From assembly GCA_019746355.1 (NCBI GenBank), contig JAIESC010000001.1, forward strand, positions 62,001 through 126,000: a stretch of DNA of 64,000 nucleotides, read 5' to 3'. Under the pieces are notes generated by a model. That model was not told the origin of the DNA. It worked only from the letters and a program-made list of their open reading frames with translations, and made no database searches. A program made the translations under genes and the position numbers. Shown one piece after another: positions 41,132-49,600 of the stretch. Source of the DNA: Xanthobacteraceae bacterium (GTDB taxonomy: Bacteria; Pseudomonadota; Alphaproteobacteria; Rhizobiales; Xanthobacteraceae). Each line of letters opens with the position of its first letter. The first letter of the stretch is position 1.

Positions 41132-42448
41132 TCACTGCCCATTGGCCCAGCTTGCCGCCTTGCGCTTGCTGAGATCGGTCTTCTGCCAGTAGCCCTGCCA
41201 GTCCTCGGCCGGGCCGATGCCGTCGATCGCCGCGGGGCCGGTGAGCTTCGGCGCGGTGTTCGGATCGAGCACCATCAGCGGCTTGCCGCCGTTCCTGGTG
41301 TCCTCGATCGCCTGACGCAGCAGCCGGCGATAGGCGGTAATCGCCTTGTCGGACTGGCCGAGGTGCTCCTGGGTGCGATCCTGGATCGCGCCCATCGACT
41401 CGCAGGCCCACTGGTCGTGCACGTTGATGTCGGTGCCCATGCCCGTATAGGTGTCGTGCTCCTGCTCGTGCGGATCGAAGCCGTAATCGTTGCTCTTGTT
41501 CTTGCGCGGGATGTAGTCGGGCAGCTCGTAGAGCTCGAGCCGCTGGCGGCGCATCTCGTCCTTGTTCACCGGCTGACCGAAGCTCGTGAAGATCGCGTAC
41601 CAGTAGTGCTTGTGGTCGTCGGTCGGCACGTGCCACTGCGTAATGGTCATCTCCCGGCTCATCGGAATGATGAACGCATTGGGGAACATCAGGTTGGTGA
41701 CGCGCACGTGGGCGTTGCGGTCGCTGATCTGGCGCAGCGTGATGATGCGCAATCCGTAGTCGGTCGGCTCGACCTCGATCCGCGGGCGCGGAAACTCGCG
41801 CATGATCCTGGTCATCGGCATGTCGGAGTCCGACGACTTATCGCGGAACAGCTTGCCGTACTGGTCCGCTGGATCTTCGTCGTGGAAGAAGCGATGCAGG
41901 AACGAGGTGTGCGCCGGGTCGATGCCGACCTCCAGCGATTGCAGCCAGTTGCAATCGATCCGGCCTTTGAACGCAAAGGTGTGCGTGTCGGGCGCGACGA
42001 AGCAGTCGAAATGCGGGAACGCCGGCGGCTCGCCCGGCCCCATATAAGCGAACAGGATGCCGCTTTTCTCGACCACCGGATAAGCCTTCTGGCGGATGTT
42101 GGCGCAGAGGTTCGAGCCGTCCGGCTCGGCCGGCGTCTCCAGGCATTGGCCGCTGACGTCGAACAGCCAGCCGTGGAAGGCGCAACGCAGCCCGCCGTTT
42201 TCGAGCCGCCCATAGGCGAGATCGGTGCCGCGGTGCGGACACGAGCGGCCGATCAGGCCGTAGCGGCCCTTGTCGTTGCGGAACAGCACCAGGTCCTCAC
42301 CCAGCAGCCGGACCGGCTTGATCGGCCGGTTCGCGCCGGAGATTTCGTCGACCAGCGCCACCGGCTGCCAGTAGCGGCGCATCAGGTTTCCGGCCGCGGT
42401 GCCCGGGCCGACGCGGGTGATGAGATCGTTCTGTTCCTGGCTGAGCAT
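41132..42448 (-). CDS. Rieske non-haem iron oxygenase, phthalate dioxygenase-like alpha subunit
   Basis: A 438-residue oxygenase component. The Rieske cluster ligands are Cys70 and His72 in SCPHRGTDLA, and Cys89 and His92 in LRCAFHGW. The catalytic iron motif is EVGIDPAHTSFLHRFF (D..H....H). The length and single-subunit look place it with phthalate 4,5-dioxygenase-type alpha3 oxygenases, which need a separate reductase that is not encoded here. The start at 42448 (MLSQEQNDL) has AGGAG 7 bases before it. It is divergent from the IclR regulator, which probably controls it. Confidence 0.9.
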   Translation of the reverse strand: MLSQEQNDLITRVGPGTAAGNLMRRYWQPVALVDEISGANRPIKPVRLLGEDLVLFRNDKGRYGLIGRSCPHRGTDLAYGRLENGGLRCAFHGWLFDVSGQCLETPAEPDGSNLCANIRQKAYPVVEKSGILFAYMGPGEPPAFPHFDCFVAPDTHTFAFKGRIDCNWLQSLEVGIDPAHTSFLHRFFHDEDPADQYGKLFRDKSSDSDMPMTRIMREFPRPRIEVEPTDYGLRIITLRQISDRNAHVRVTNLMFPNAFIIPMSREMTITQWHVPTDDHKHYWYAIFTSFGQPVNKDEMRRQRLELYELPDYIPRKNKSNDYGFDPHEQEHDTYTGMGTDINVHDQWACESMGAIQDRTQEHLGQSDKAITAYRRLLRQAIEDTRNGGKPLMVLDPNTAPKLTGPAAIDGIGPAEDWQGYWQKTDLSKRKAASWANGQ

Positions 42449-42498
42449 AGCGGGCTCCTGCGATGGCTTTGACCTCGGCTCAGCCAACGGCTAGGCTT

Positions 42499-42522
42499 GT
42501 TCGCTGACCGAACGAATGTTCG
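42499..42522. promoter_or_regulatory. Interlocked inverted repeats, candidate IclR operator
   Basis: GTTCG (42499-42503), CGAAC (42509-42513) and GTTCG (42518-42522) form two overlapping inverted pairs sharing the middle arm, with spacers of 5 and 4 bases. They sit in the divergent gap between the Rieske oxygenase and the IclR gene. IclR regulators commonly bind such sites next to their own gene. The last arm overlaps the first possible IclR ATG. Confidence 0.5.
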
Positions 42523-43379
42523 AATTAGACCAGATCGATCCGTTCGTTGCAAGGAAGGTCCAAAGAAGGTCAAGGCCTTTGCCGCGCGTCAAACGATCCG
42601 AAGCCGAGCAGCGCCTGGTGGAAGCCGCCGGGCCGGAATTCCTCGAAGCGCTGGCGCGCGGGCTGCGGGTGATCGAAGCGTTCGGCCGCGACCGGCGGCA
42701 ACTTACACTCAGCGACGCCGCCAAGGCGGTCGATCTGCCGCGCGCCTCCGTCCGCCGCACGCTGTCGACGCTGGTGCAGCTCGGCTACGCCGAGACCGAC
42801 GGCCGGCTGTTCAGGCTCACGCCGCGCATTCTGACGCTCGCGTCGAGCTACCTTCAGGCCAATCCGCTGTCGGACATCCTGCAGCCCGCGCTGGAGCGCG
42901 CCAGCGCAGCGGTCGGCGAAGCCTGCTCCTGCGCGGTGCTCGATGGCGACGACGTCGTCATGATCGCGCATGCGTCACCGAACCGGCTGGTCGCCGTCAG
43001 CGCGCAGGTCGGGCTCAGGCTTCCCGCCGTTTCAAGCTCGCTCGGCCGCGTGCTGCTCGCCGCGCTCGACGACCGCGCCCTCGACAAATATCTTGCGCGC
43101 ATCAAGCCGGCGAAGCTCACGCCCACGACCGTCATCGACAAAGCCGAAATCCGCAAAGCGATCGTGAGGGCGCGCGCGGACGGATATTCGCTGGTCGATC
43201 AGGAGGTCGAGACCGGCTTCCGCTCGATCTCGGTGCCGCTGCAAAGACTCGACGGCAAGGTGATTGCCGCGCTCAACATCGGCGCGCACAGCGAGCGCTG
43301 CTCGCTCGACACCATGCGCAAGGCGTTCCTGCCGAAGCTCACCGAGCTGGCGAGCGGACTGCAGCGGCAACTGATCTGA
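42516..43379 (+). CDS. IclR-family transcriptional regulator (PcaR/PobR-like)
   Basis: Up to 287 residues. The N-terminal winged helix is LARGLRVIEAFGRDRRQLTL and SDAAKAVDLPRASVRRTLST; the C-terminal effector domain contains LSSYLQANPLSDILQP-like helices and YSLVDQEVETGFRSISVPL. The LARGL start and spacing resemble the PcaR/PobR/PcaU group that senses aromatic acids. The ATG at 42516 overlaps the operator repeat and has no Shine-Dalgarno; a TTG at 42579 (with AAGAAGG upstream) may be the true start. Neighbouring catabolic genes are the likely targets. Confidence 0.88.
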   Translation: MFELDQIDPFVARKVQRRSRPLPRVKRSEAEQRLVEAAGPEFLEALARGLRVIEAFGRDRRQLTLSDAAKAVDLPRASVRRTLSTLVQLGYAETDGRLFRLTPRILTLASSYLQANPLSDILQPALERASAAVGEACSCAVLDGDDVVMIAHASPNRLVAVSAQVGLRLPAVSSSLGRVLLAALDDRALDKYLARIKPAKLTPTTVIDKAEIRKAIVRARADGYSLVDQEVETGFRSISVPLQRLDGKVIAALNIGAHSERCSLDTMRKAFLPKLTELASGLQRQLI

Positions 43380-43383
43380 AGCG

Positions 43384-44247
43384 CTATTTCCGGTACGACC
43401 TCGGGTCGCGTGCCGGCCAGCGCCCGGCCTCGACACGGGCGATGAAGTCGGCCACCGCCTCGTTGAAGATCGCCGGCTCCTCCTGGTTCACCACGTGGCC
43501 GGTTTTCGGCACGACCACGAGGCCTGAGGTCGGCATCCACTGCTTGAGCAGGAAGCTCGGCTCCATACACGGCTCGTCCTCGTCGCCGACGACGATCAGC
43601 GTCGGCACGGTGACCTTCCGCAGCCGATCCTCGAAGTCGTAGATCGATGGCCGCTCGGCCTGGAAGCCGCGCATGGTGTTGGAGCAGCCGAGCGCGTCGT
43701 GCTCGGAGAACATCTTGTTGAACTCCTCGAAGCCGCGCGGGTCCTTTACCAGGAACGGAATGCGCGCCGAGCTGAGCCCATAGGTCTCCGCCACCTTGGG
43801 CGTGCCGAGCTTGACGAACTCTTCGGAGACCAACTTCGAGTGCTTGCGAAAATCTTCGGTGTGCGCGCGCTCGGAGCCCGAGCCCGCACCGGCCGGAACG
43901 ATCGACAGCGCGCGGTTGGGATAGTCGAGCGCGATCTGCAAAACGGTGTAGCCGCCCATCGACAGGCCGACGAAATGCGCCTTGTCGATCTTCAGATGAT
44001 CGAGCACCGCGATCGCATCGCTCGACCAGTGCTTATAACTGTAGTCCTTCCAGTCCTTCGGCACGTCGGACGGCTTGTAGCCGCGCGCCGAATAGGTGAT
44101 GCAGCGGTGCCGCCGCGAGAAGAACCGCATCTGCAGTTCCCAGTTGCGGTGGTCGCCGGCGAACTCGTGGCAGAACAGGATCGGCGTGCCGTGGCCCGCC
44201 TCCTCGTAATAGAGCTTCACATTGTCTTTGGCGACGGCGTACGGCAT
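43384..44247 (-). CDS. Alpha/beta hydrolase
   Basis: A 287-residue hydrolase of the 3-oxoadipate enol-lactonase/MhpC-like type. The oxyanion motif is ILFCHEFAGDHRNW, the nucleophile elbow FVGLSMGGYTVLQIAL (Ser), the acid lies in VVGDEDEPCMEPS and the catalytic His in KTGHVVNQEEPA. The start at 44247 has CAGGAGA upstream; the frame extends further without similarity. It is the last gene of a three-gene minus-strand operon with pobA and a dehydrogenase, so its substrate is probably an aromatic breakdown product or ester. Confidence 0.85.
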   Translation of the reverse strand: MPYAVAKDNVKLYYEEAGHGTPILFCHEFAGDHRNWELQMRFFSRRHRCITYSARGYKPSDVPKDWKDYSYKHWSSDAIAVLDHLKIDKAHFVGLSMGGYTVLQIALDYPNRALSIVPAGAGSGSERAHTEDFRKHSKLVSEEFVKLGTPKVAETYGLSSARIPFLVKDPRGFEEFNKMFSEHDALGCSNTMRGFQAERPSIYDFEDRLRKVTVPTLIVVGDEDEPCMEPSFLLKQWMPTSGLVVVPKTGHVVNQEEPAIFNEAVADFIARVEAGRWPARDPRSYRK

Positions 44248-44299
44248 TGCGGCTCTCCTGCATCGACGCGGCCAAGGATGCGAAGTGTGCGAAGGCGCG

Positions 44300-45475
44300 T
44301 CAATCCTCGTCGAACGGCAGGCCGACGTAGTTCTCCGCAATGGTGGTCCGCGCCGCGAGCGACCCGGCGACGTATTCCAGCTCGGCCTGCTGCACGCGGC
44401 GCTCGAACGGCGTATGCGCGTCGAAGCGATGCAGCAGCGAGGTCATGTAGTTGGAATAGCGCACGCCCTTCCATACGCGCTTGAGGCATGTTTCGGAATA
44501 GCGGTCCAGCCGCTCGGTCGCGCCGGTGCGGAAGAACTCGATCAGCGCCCGCGACAGCACGCGCACATCGGCCGCGGCGAGGTTGAGCCCCTTCGCGCCG
44601 GTCGGCGGCACGATGTGCACCGCGTCGCCGGCAAGAAACATCCGGCCGTAGCGCATGGGCGCTGCGACATAGGCCCGGCACGGCGTCACGCCCTTTTGCA
44701 GGATCGGACCTTCCGTCAGCTCGCCATCGCCCGCGTAAAGACGAAGCTTGAGCTCGTCCCAGATGCGCCGGTCCGACCAGCCTTCGAGGTCCTCGTCCGT
44801 GGCGCATTGCACATAGAGACGCGCCAGCCGCGGCGAGCGGCGGCTGGCGAGGGAAAAGCCGCGCTCGTGATTTGAATAGGTCATCTCCGGAAACGGCTTC
44901 GTCTCCGCGAGAATGCCGAGCCAGCCGAACGGAAAAATCCGGTCGTAAACGGTCAGGAGATGTTGCGGAATTTGCGCCCGGCAGATGCCATGAAAGCCGT
45001 CACAGCCGGCGACGATGTCGCATTCGAGCGTCTTGGCCTCGCCTTCATGCCTGAAGTGGATCACCGGCCGGTCACCGGTGAGGCCCTCGATATGCGACGC
45101 CTCGGCTTCGAACAGGATCGTTCCACCGCGCGCGAGCCGCGCTGCAATGAGGTCCTTCACCACCTCCTGCTGGCCGTAGATCGTCACGATCTGTCCAGGC
45201 GTCAGCTCCGGCAGAACCATGCTGATCGTGCCGCCGTAAAAGCGAATGTCGAGTTGCGGGTCGGGCGTGCTCTCCCGGCGCAGCCGCTCGGCGGCACCGA
45301 GCTCCTCCATCAGCGCGACGGTGCCCTGCTCCAGCACGCCGGCGCGGACGCGGTTCTCGACATAGTCGCGGCTTCTGGATTCCAGCACCACGCAATCCAC
45401 GCCCGCGCGCTGCAACAGCAGCGACAGGAACAGCCCGGCCGGGCCCGCGCCGACAATCGCGACCTGAGTGCGCAT
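44300..45475 (-). CDS. pobA: 4-hydroxybenzoate 3-monooxygenase
   Basis: A 391-residue FAD enzyme that converts 4-hydroxybenzoate to protocatechuate with NADPH and O2. Motifs: VAIVGAGPAGLFLSLLLQRA, RVRAGVLEQGTVALMEELG, the GCDGFHG motif and FLAGDAVHIVPPTGAKGLNL. Substrate-site residues of the well-studied Pseudomonas enzyme have counterparts: Tyr in TYSNHERGF, Ser and Arg in LASRRS, and Tyr in LYVQC. It lies 4 bases after the dehydrogenase gene and 52 before the hydrolase gene, all on the minus strand. No protocatechuate ring-cleavage genes are in the window. Confidence 0.95.
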   Translation of the reverse strand: MRTQVAIVGAGPAGLFLSLLLQRAGVDCVVLESRSRDYVENRVRAGVLEQGTVALMEELGAAERLRRESTPDPQLDIRFYGGTISMVLPELTPGQIVTIYGQQEVVKDLIAARLARGGTILFEAEASHIEGLTGDRPVIHFRHEGEAKTLECDIVAGCDGFHGICRAQIPQHLLTVYDRIFPFGWLGILAETKPFPEMTYSNHERGFSLASRRSPRLARLYVQCATDEDLEGWSDRRIWDELKLRLYAGDGELTEGPILQKGVTPCRAYVAAPMRYGRMFLAGDAVHIVPPTGAKGLNLAAADVRVLSRALIEFFRTGATERLDRYSETCLKRVWKGVRYSNYMTSLLHRFDAHTPFERRVQQAELEYVAGSLAARTTIAENYVGLPFDED

Positions 45476-45479
45476 GCGG

Positions 45480-46325
45480 CTATTGCTTCGGCTTCAGGAA
45501 TGCCGCGAGCGCGTCGGCTTCCTGGCGTTTACCTTCGACGTCGGCGGCCATGCGCCGGTAGAAGTCGGCGAAGGCGAGATACATCTGCTTCGCCTGCGGA
45601 TCCTCGCCGACGAAGTCCGCGATCTCCTCCATCTCGCCGACGAAGCGGTACGCCTTGTCGAACATATCCGGCACGGCCCGCTGGAAATTCTGCATGAAAT
45701 AAGGATGGCTGCGCTCGAGCTGATGTCGCAGCTCGGCTGCGACCCCGCCGCGCGTCGACGCGAGCATCATCATGGAGCCGAGCGCCGTAATGCCCTTGGT
45801 GATGCCAGCATAGGACATCTTCACCGCACAGGCCGCGCCGACGGGCCCCTCGACGACGCGGAGGTTGAGGCCGAAATCGCCGAGCGGAACCAGCTTCGAT
45901 GAATCCGGTCCGGATACGATCATCACCGGGCCGTCATAGTTCGGACGCGGCGGCAGGCCGATGATACCGACGTCGACGAACGGCGAACCGGCTTTCGTGA
46001 TCACGTTGCCGATCTCGACCTTGGTCGGCGGGCTCACTGCGTTGCAATCGACGTAGACCGGCTTGTGATTGCTGTTGCCGATCATCGCCGCCATTTTTTC
46101 GGCGAGACCGAGCGCATCGCTCGGCGGCAGGATCGACAGGAATACGTCGGCCTTGGCGCATTCCTCGTCGGACACCGCGATCATGCCCTTGTCGGCGGCG
46201 CGCCTGGCGCTGGCCGCGCTTCGCCCTTCGAGCGACGTCACGACGCGTAAGCCCCGCTCGACCAGCCGTCCGCCGACGCCCGCGCCCATCGCGCCTTGTG
46301 CAATCACCGCCACAGTCGGATTCAT
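45480..46325 (-). CDS. 3-hydroxyisobutyrate dehydrogenase-like NAD(P) oxidoreductase (DUF1932 C-terminal domain)
   Basis: A 281-residue dehydrogenase. The N-terminal Rossmann domain starts TVAVIAQGAMGAGVGGRLVE and has SILPPSDALGLAEKM; KMSYAGITKGITALGS carries the Lys of the beta-hydroxyacid dehydrogenase active site. The C-terminal helical domain corresponds to DUF1932. It would oxidise a hydroxy acid or reduce an aldehyde. First gene of the pobA operon, its stop 4 bases before the pobA start, so co-translation is likely. Confidence 0.85.
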   Translation of the reverse strand: MNPTVAVIAQGAMGAGVGGRLVERGLRVVTSLEGRSAASARRAADKGMIAVSDEECAKADVFLSILPPSDALGLAEKMAAMIGNSNHKPVYVDCNAVSPPTKVEIGNVITKAGSPFVDVGIIGLPPRPNYDGPVMIVSGPDSSKLVPLGDFGLNLRVVEGPVGAACAVKMSYAGITKGITALGSMMMLASTRGGVAAELRHQLERSHPYFMQNFQRAVPDMFDKAYRFVGEMEEIADFVGEDPQAKQMYLAFADFYRRMAADVEGKRQEADALAAFLKPKQ

Positions 46326-46365
46326 GGTGTCATTCCCTCAAACTCATATCTCGCAGCGTCCGGCC

Positions 46366-46378
46366 CGCTATTATAGCG
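46366..46378. promoter_or_regulatory. Palindrome CGCTATTATAGCG in the divergent dehydrogenase/monooxygenase promoter region
   Basis: Six-base arms CGCTAT and ATAGCG surround a single T. It lies between the minus-strand pobA operon (starting at 46325) and the plus-strand FAD monooxygenase (46404), 26 bases before the latter. The TATTATA core could also be a -10 element. A regulator site is inferred from symmetry and position only. Confidence 0.35.
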
Positions 46379-46403
46379 CCCCACAAAGCTGCCGGGGAAT
46401 TGC

Positions 46404-48059
46404 GTGAGCGAGAAGCAGGACTGCGACGTCGTCATCGTTGGCGGAGGGCCGTGTGGCCTCACGCTTGCCATCGAGCTCGGCCGCCGCGGCATCTCGGCGA
46501 TCCTGCTCGAGGAGCGCACAACGCCCTCGCAATTTCCCTCGGCCAACGCAACCCAGGCGCGGACGATGGAGCACTACCGGCGGCTCGGCTTCGCCGAGAA
46601 GGTGCGCGCCGAAGGATTGCCGCCCGACTACCCGACCGACATCGCCTATTTCACCCGCTATACCAAACACGAGCTGGCGCGCTTCAGCCTGCCGTCGGCG
46701 CGCGCCGCGCGGGAAATGGTGCGGACGCTGTCGGGCTCCTGGAGCGCGGCCGAGCTCCCCCACCGCGTATCGCAGATCTTCGTCGAAGGCGTGCTGCGCG
46801 AAGAGGCCGCCGCCTGCCCCACCATCTCGCTGCGCCCGGGCTGGCGGATGACGGCGATCCGCGACACCGGCGAACGCGTCGAGGTCGACGCGGAAACGAG
46901 CGACGGCACGGAGCTCAGGACGCTGCGCGCCGCCTACGCGGTCGGCGCCGACGGCGGCAGCAGCCCGACGCGCAAGGCGCTCGGCATCAACTATTCCGGC
47001 GAGAGCGGCGCGGTGCGCGATTTCATGGGCGGCCGCATGTTCGCGATCCATTTCCGCAGCGCCAAGCTTTACAACGTGCTGCCGCACCGGCGCGCCTGGA
47101 TGTACTGGACGATCAACCGCGACCGCCGCGCCTTCATGGCCGCGGTGAACGGCCGCGACCAGTTCACGATCCACACCCAGCTCGCTCCCGGCCAGCAGGC
47201 GCGCGACATTTCCGACGCGCAGGCCAAGGCCATGTTCCACGAGGCGATGGCAGCAAAGCTCGACATCGAGATCATCGGCCGCTCCGCCTGGAATGCGGGG
47301 TACACCTTGGTGGCGGAGAAATTCCAGCGCGGCCGGATTTTTCTCGGCGGCGACGCGGTGCATCTGTTTACCCCGACCGGCGGGCTTGGCTACAACACCG
47401 CGGTCGAGGATGCGGTCAATCTCGGCTGGAAGCTGGCCGCGATGATCAAAGGCTGGGGTGGCCCGGCCCTGCTCGACAGCTACGAGCCCGAGCGGCAGGC
47501 GATCGCCAGGCGCAACACCACCTACGCGCGCGGGTTCGCCGACTCGGTCGGCCGGTTCGCCGTGCCGCCGGAGTTCGAGGCGGACAGCCCGGCGGGCGAG
47601 GCCGCCCGCAAGGTCGCAAGCGACCATTTCAATCACCACGCCCGGTTCGAGTTCAACATTCCGGGCATCACCTTCGGCGGGCGCTACGACGGCTCGCCGG
47701 TCATCGTCGCCGACGGGACGGCTCCGCCGCCGGATTCACCCAACGCCTATGTGCCCACCGCCTGCCCCGGCGGCCGTGCGCCGCACCTGTGGCTTGCCGA
47801 CGGCCGTTCGCTCTACGATGCGCTGGGTTTCGAGTTCGCGCTGCTGGCGCTGGCCCAATCAGCCGACACCGCGCCGTTCCGGGCGGCAGCCGACGCGCTG
47901 AAAATCCCGCTGTCGATCGTGCCACTTGGGGTACCGGGGGCGCGCAACCTCTATGGCGCAGATTTGGTGCTGATTCGCCCCGACCAGATCGTCGCCTGGC
48001 GCGGCCATGCGGCAACCGACGCCGCAGGCGTGCTGCGCCGGGCGACCGGTCATCCTTAA
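46404..48059 (+). CDS. FAD-dependent phenol/resorcinol hydroxylase-type monooxygenase
   Basis: A 551-residue group A flavoprotein of the MhpA/phenol hydroxylase type. The N terminus has CDVVIVGGGPCGLTLAIEL, the middle AVGADGGSSPTRKALG and the flavin-binding GD motif FLGGDAVHLFTPTGGLGYNT. The C-terminal domain is thioredoxin-like and ends DLVLIRPDQIVAWRGHA, as in resorcinol and 3-(3-hydroxyphenyl)propionate hydroxylases. The start is a GTG at 46404. It probably hydroxylates a phenolic acid and is transcribed divergently from the pobA operon. Confidence 0.9.
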   Translation: MSEKQDCDVVIVGGGPCGLTLAIELGRRGISAILLEERTTPSQFPSANATQARTMEHYRRLGFAEKVRAEGLPPDYPTDIAYFTRYTKHELARFSLPSARAAREMVRTLSGSWSAAELPHRVSQIFVEGVLREEAAACPTISLRPGWRMTAIRDTGERVEVDAETSDGTELRTLRAAYAVGADGGSSPTRKALGINYSGESGAVRDFMGGRMFAIHFRSAKLYNVLPHRRAWMYWTINRDRRAFMAAVNGRDQFTIHTQLAPGQQARDISDAQAKAMFHEAMAAKLDIEIIGRSAWNAGYTLVAEKFQRGRIFLGGDAVHLFTPTGGLGYNTAVEDAVNLGWKLAAMIKGWGGPALLDSYEPERQAIARRNTTYARGFADSVGRFAVPPEFEADSPAGEAARKVASDHFNHHARFEFNIPGITFGGRYDGSPVIVADGTAPPPDSPNAYVPTACPGGRAPHLWLADGRSLYDALGFEFALLALAQSADTAPFRAAADALKIPLSIVPLGVPGARNLYGADLVLIRPDQIVAWRGHAATDAAGVLRRATGHP

Positions 48060-48066
48060 GGAATTT

Positions 48067-48420
48067 CTAGGTTCGCGCCGCGGCGGCCGACATCCGCCGC
48101 CAGATCATTTGCCGCTGCTCGCGGATCGATTCCAGCGTCACCTTGGCATCGGTCAGCGTCGCGGTCGGCCAGAAGCGGTACTCCAGCTCGCCGGTGGAGT
48201 AGCGGGACCGCAGCCGCAGGAACAGGAAGCGCCGCCGCACCTTGCCGGGCTTCAGGAAAGCGGACAGCGATTCGGCGACATTCCGGGTGCAGCCGAAGGC
48301 CAGTTGCCGGCGGTCGGAAGCGCGGCAAATCTCATAGACGCCCGGACTGATCGGCGCCTGGATATAGTCGCCGTAATAGTCGTGGGGAAAGGACTTCCAC
48401 TCCGTCCAGCGGTCACTCAT
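48067..48420 (-). CDS. Small protein with a degenerate GIY-YIG-like core
   Basis: A 117-residue protein. SPGVYEICRASDRRQLAFGC and TRNVAESLSAFLKPG resemble the first strands and helix of a GIY-YIG domain, with GVY present but YIG changed to AFG, and a Glu in DAKVTLESIREQ where the family has its metal ligand. The start at 48420 (MSDRWTEWKSF) is preferred over an ATG five codons earlier. If the likeness is real the catalytic residues are mostly lost; it could equally be an unrelated hypothetical. Cytoplasmic by sequence. Confidence 0.55.
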   Translation of the reverse strand: MSDRWTEWKSFPHDYYGDYIQAPISPGVYEICRASDRRQLAFGCTRNVAESLSAFLKPGKVRRRFLFLRLRSRYSTGELEYRFWPTATLTDAKVTLESIREQRQMIWRRMSAAAART

Positions 48421-48617
48421 GGCCGTTCCGCTCAAAATAACATCAGCACTACGCAGCCGAACTATTCGTTGTGGCGCGATACAATCACGCGGTGCGCCTT
48501 CCGGATGTGACTGGCGTCACACTTTGGTTCGAAAGTTGACCGGCAATAACACCATCCGGAACATTAGAAAAGCCAATGTCGCATGAAATTTTTTTGAAGA
48601 AATTTAGAAAGCGCGAC

Positions 48618-49466
48618 TTAGAACGCGCGACCCGGCAAAGCCAGCAGCTTCGGCTTGGCCGGAAGCGTCGTCTTGGAGACGACGACCGACGGCACGTCGC
48701 TCATCTCGACCTCGACCGATTTCTCGCCCAGCAGATCGAGGAAGCGGCGCAGCGAATAGGTGCTGAAATAGTGCATCGGAATCATCAGCGGCGCTTTCAA
48801 TGACTTAAGCACCTCGGCCATGCCCTCAAGGTCGAGCGTCGCCCCGCCGTCGACCGGCACCAGGACCACGTCGAGGCGACCGATCTCGTTCAACTGCTGC
48901 TGGTTGAGCGTGTGATGCAGATGTCCGAGATGGCCGATGCAAAGGTTGGCGATCTCAAAGATGAAAATCGAATTGCCGTGACGTTCTGTCTCACCGCCCC
49001 AGCTTCGGATGTTGGTCGGCACGTTGCGGACGCGGACGTCCTTGAACTGCAGGTCGTGGCGGGCCGGGCGGTCGGGAGACGGCCCCCAGCCGCGCAGCAC
49101 GTGCTGGATGCCGGGCTCGGGGTGGTCGGTGTAGTGGGTCGAGTGGGCGTGGTTCATCGTCACGACATCGGGCAGCGCCCGCGGCTTGACGTAGTCGTTG
49201 TAGTCGGTGGCGATCCTCACCCCACGCGGGCTCTCGATCTGGAAGGTGGAGTGCCCCACATAGGAAATGCGGACCTGATCGCCGGCCAGCGAGAAAGCCG
49301 CCGGAACGGCGCGCGGAACCCGGTTGGCGACGAGACCCGGGCAGTTCTCCATCATCTCGGGCTTGGCTTCGGACCTGGCGGACGGCGGTGCCGGCTGGGC
49401 CAGCGCCCCGCCGATGGGCAGGCCGGCGAGCACCGCGATCGCAGCGACTATCCGAGTGAGGACCAT
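48618..49466 (-). CDS. Exported metallo-beta-lactamase-fold protein with altered motif
   Basis: A 282-residue protein with a signal peptide (LTRIVAAIAVLAGLPIGGAL) and the UlaG-like layout of the metallo-beta-lactamase fold: VRISYVGHSTFQIESPRGVR, TMNHAHSTHYTDHPE (residues 103-117) and LCIGHLGHLHHTL. The usual HxHxDH is here H106-A-H108-S-T-H111, so the Asp that binds the second metal is Thr. A His-rich alternative (H111, D114, H115) is close by. It may bind metal differently or be non-catalytic. The start at 49466 has GGGAGA 7 bases upstream. Confidence 0.8.
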   Translation of the reverse strand: MVLTRIVAAIAVLAGLPIGGALAQPAPPSARSEAKPEMMENCPGLVANRVPRAVPAAFSLAGDQVRISYVGHSTFQIESPRGVRIATDYNDYVKPRALPDVVTMNHAHSTHYTDHPEPGIQHVLRGWGPSPDRPARHDLQFKDVRVRNVPTNIRSWGGETERHGNSIFIFEIANLCIGHLGHLHHTLNQQQLNEIGRLDVVLVPVDGGATLDLEGMAEVLKSLKAPLMIPMHYFSTYSLRRFLDLLGEKSVEVEMSDVPSVVVSKTTLPAKPKLLALPGRAF

Positions 49467-49600
49467 CCGCAGTCTCCCTGTGCCCGGCACGGCGTTTGGA
49501 ACTTGGCACGGAAAACGGGCGGAAGTCACTTCACGACAAGGCGAAGGGCGGCGACCTTGCGGCCGCCGCCCTTCGCAAGTCCGGAAAATCTGCGTCCCGG

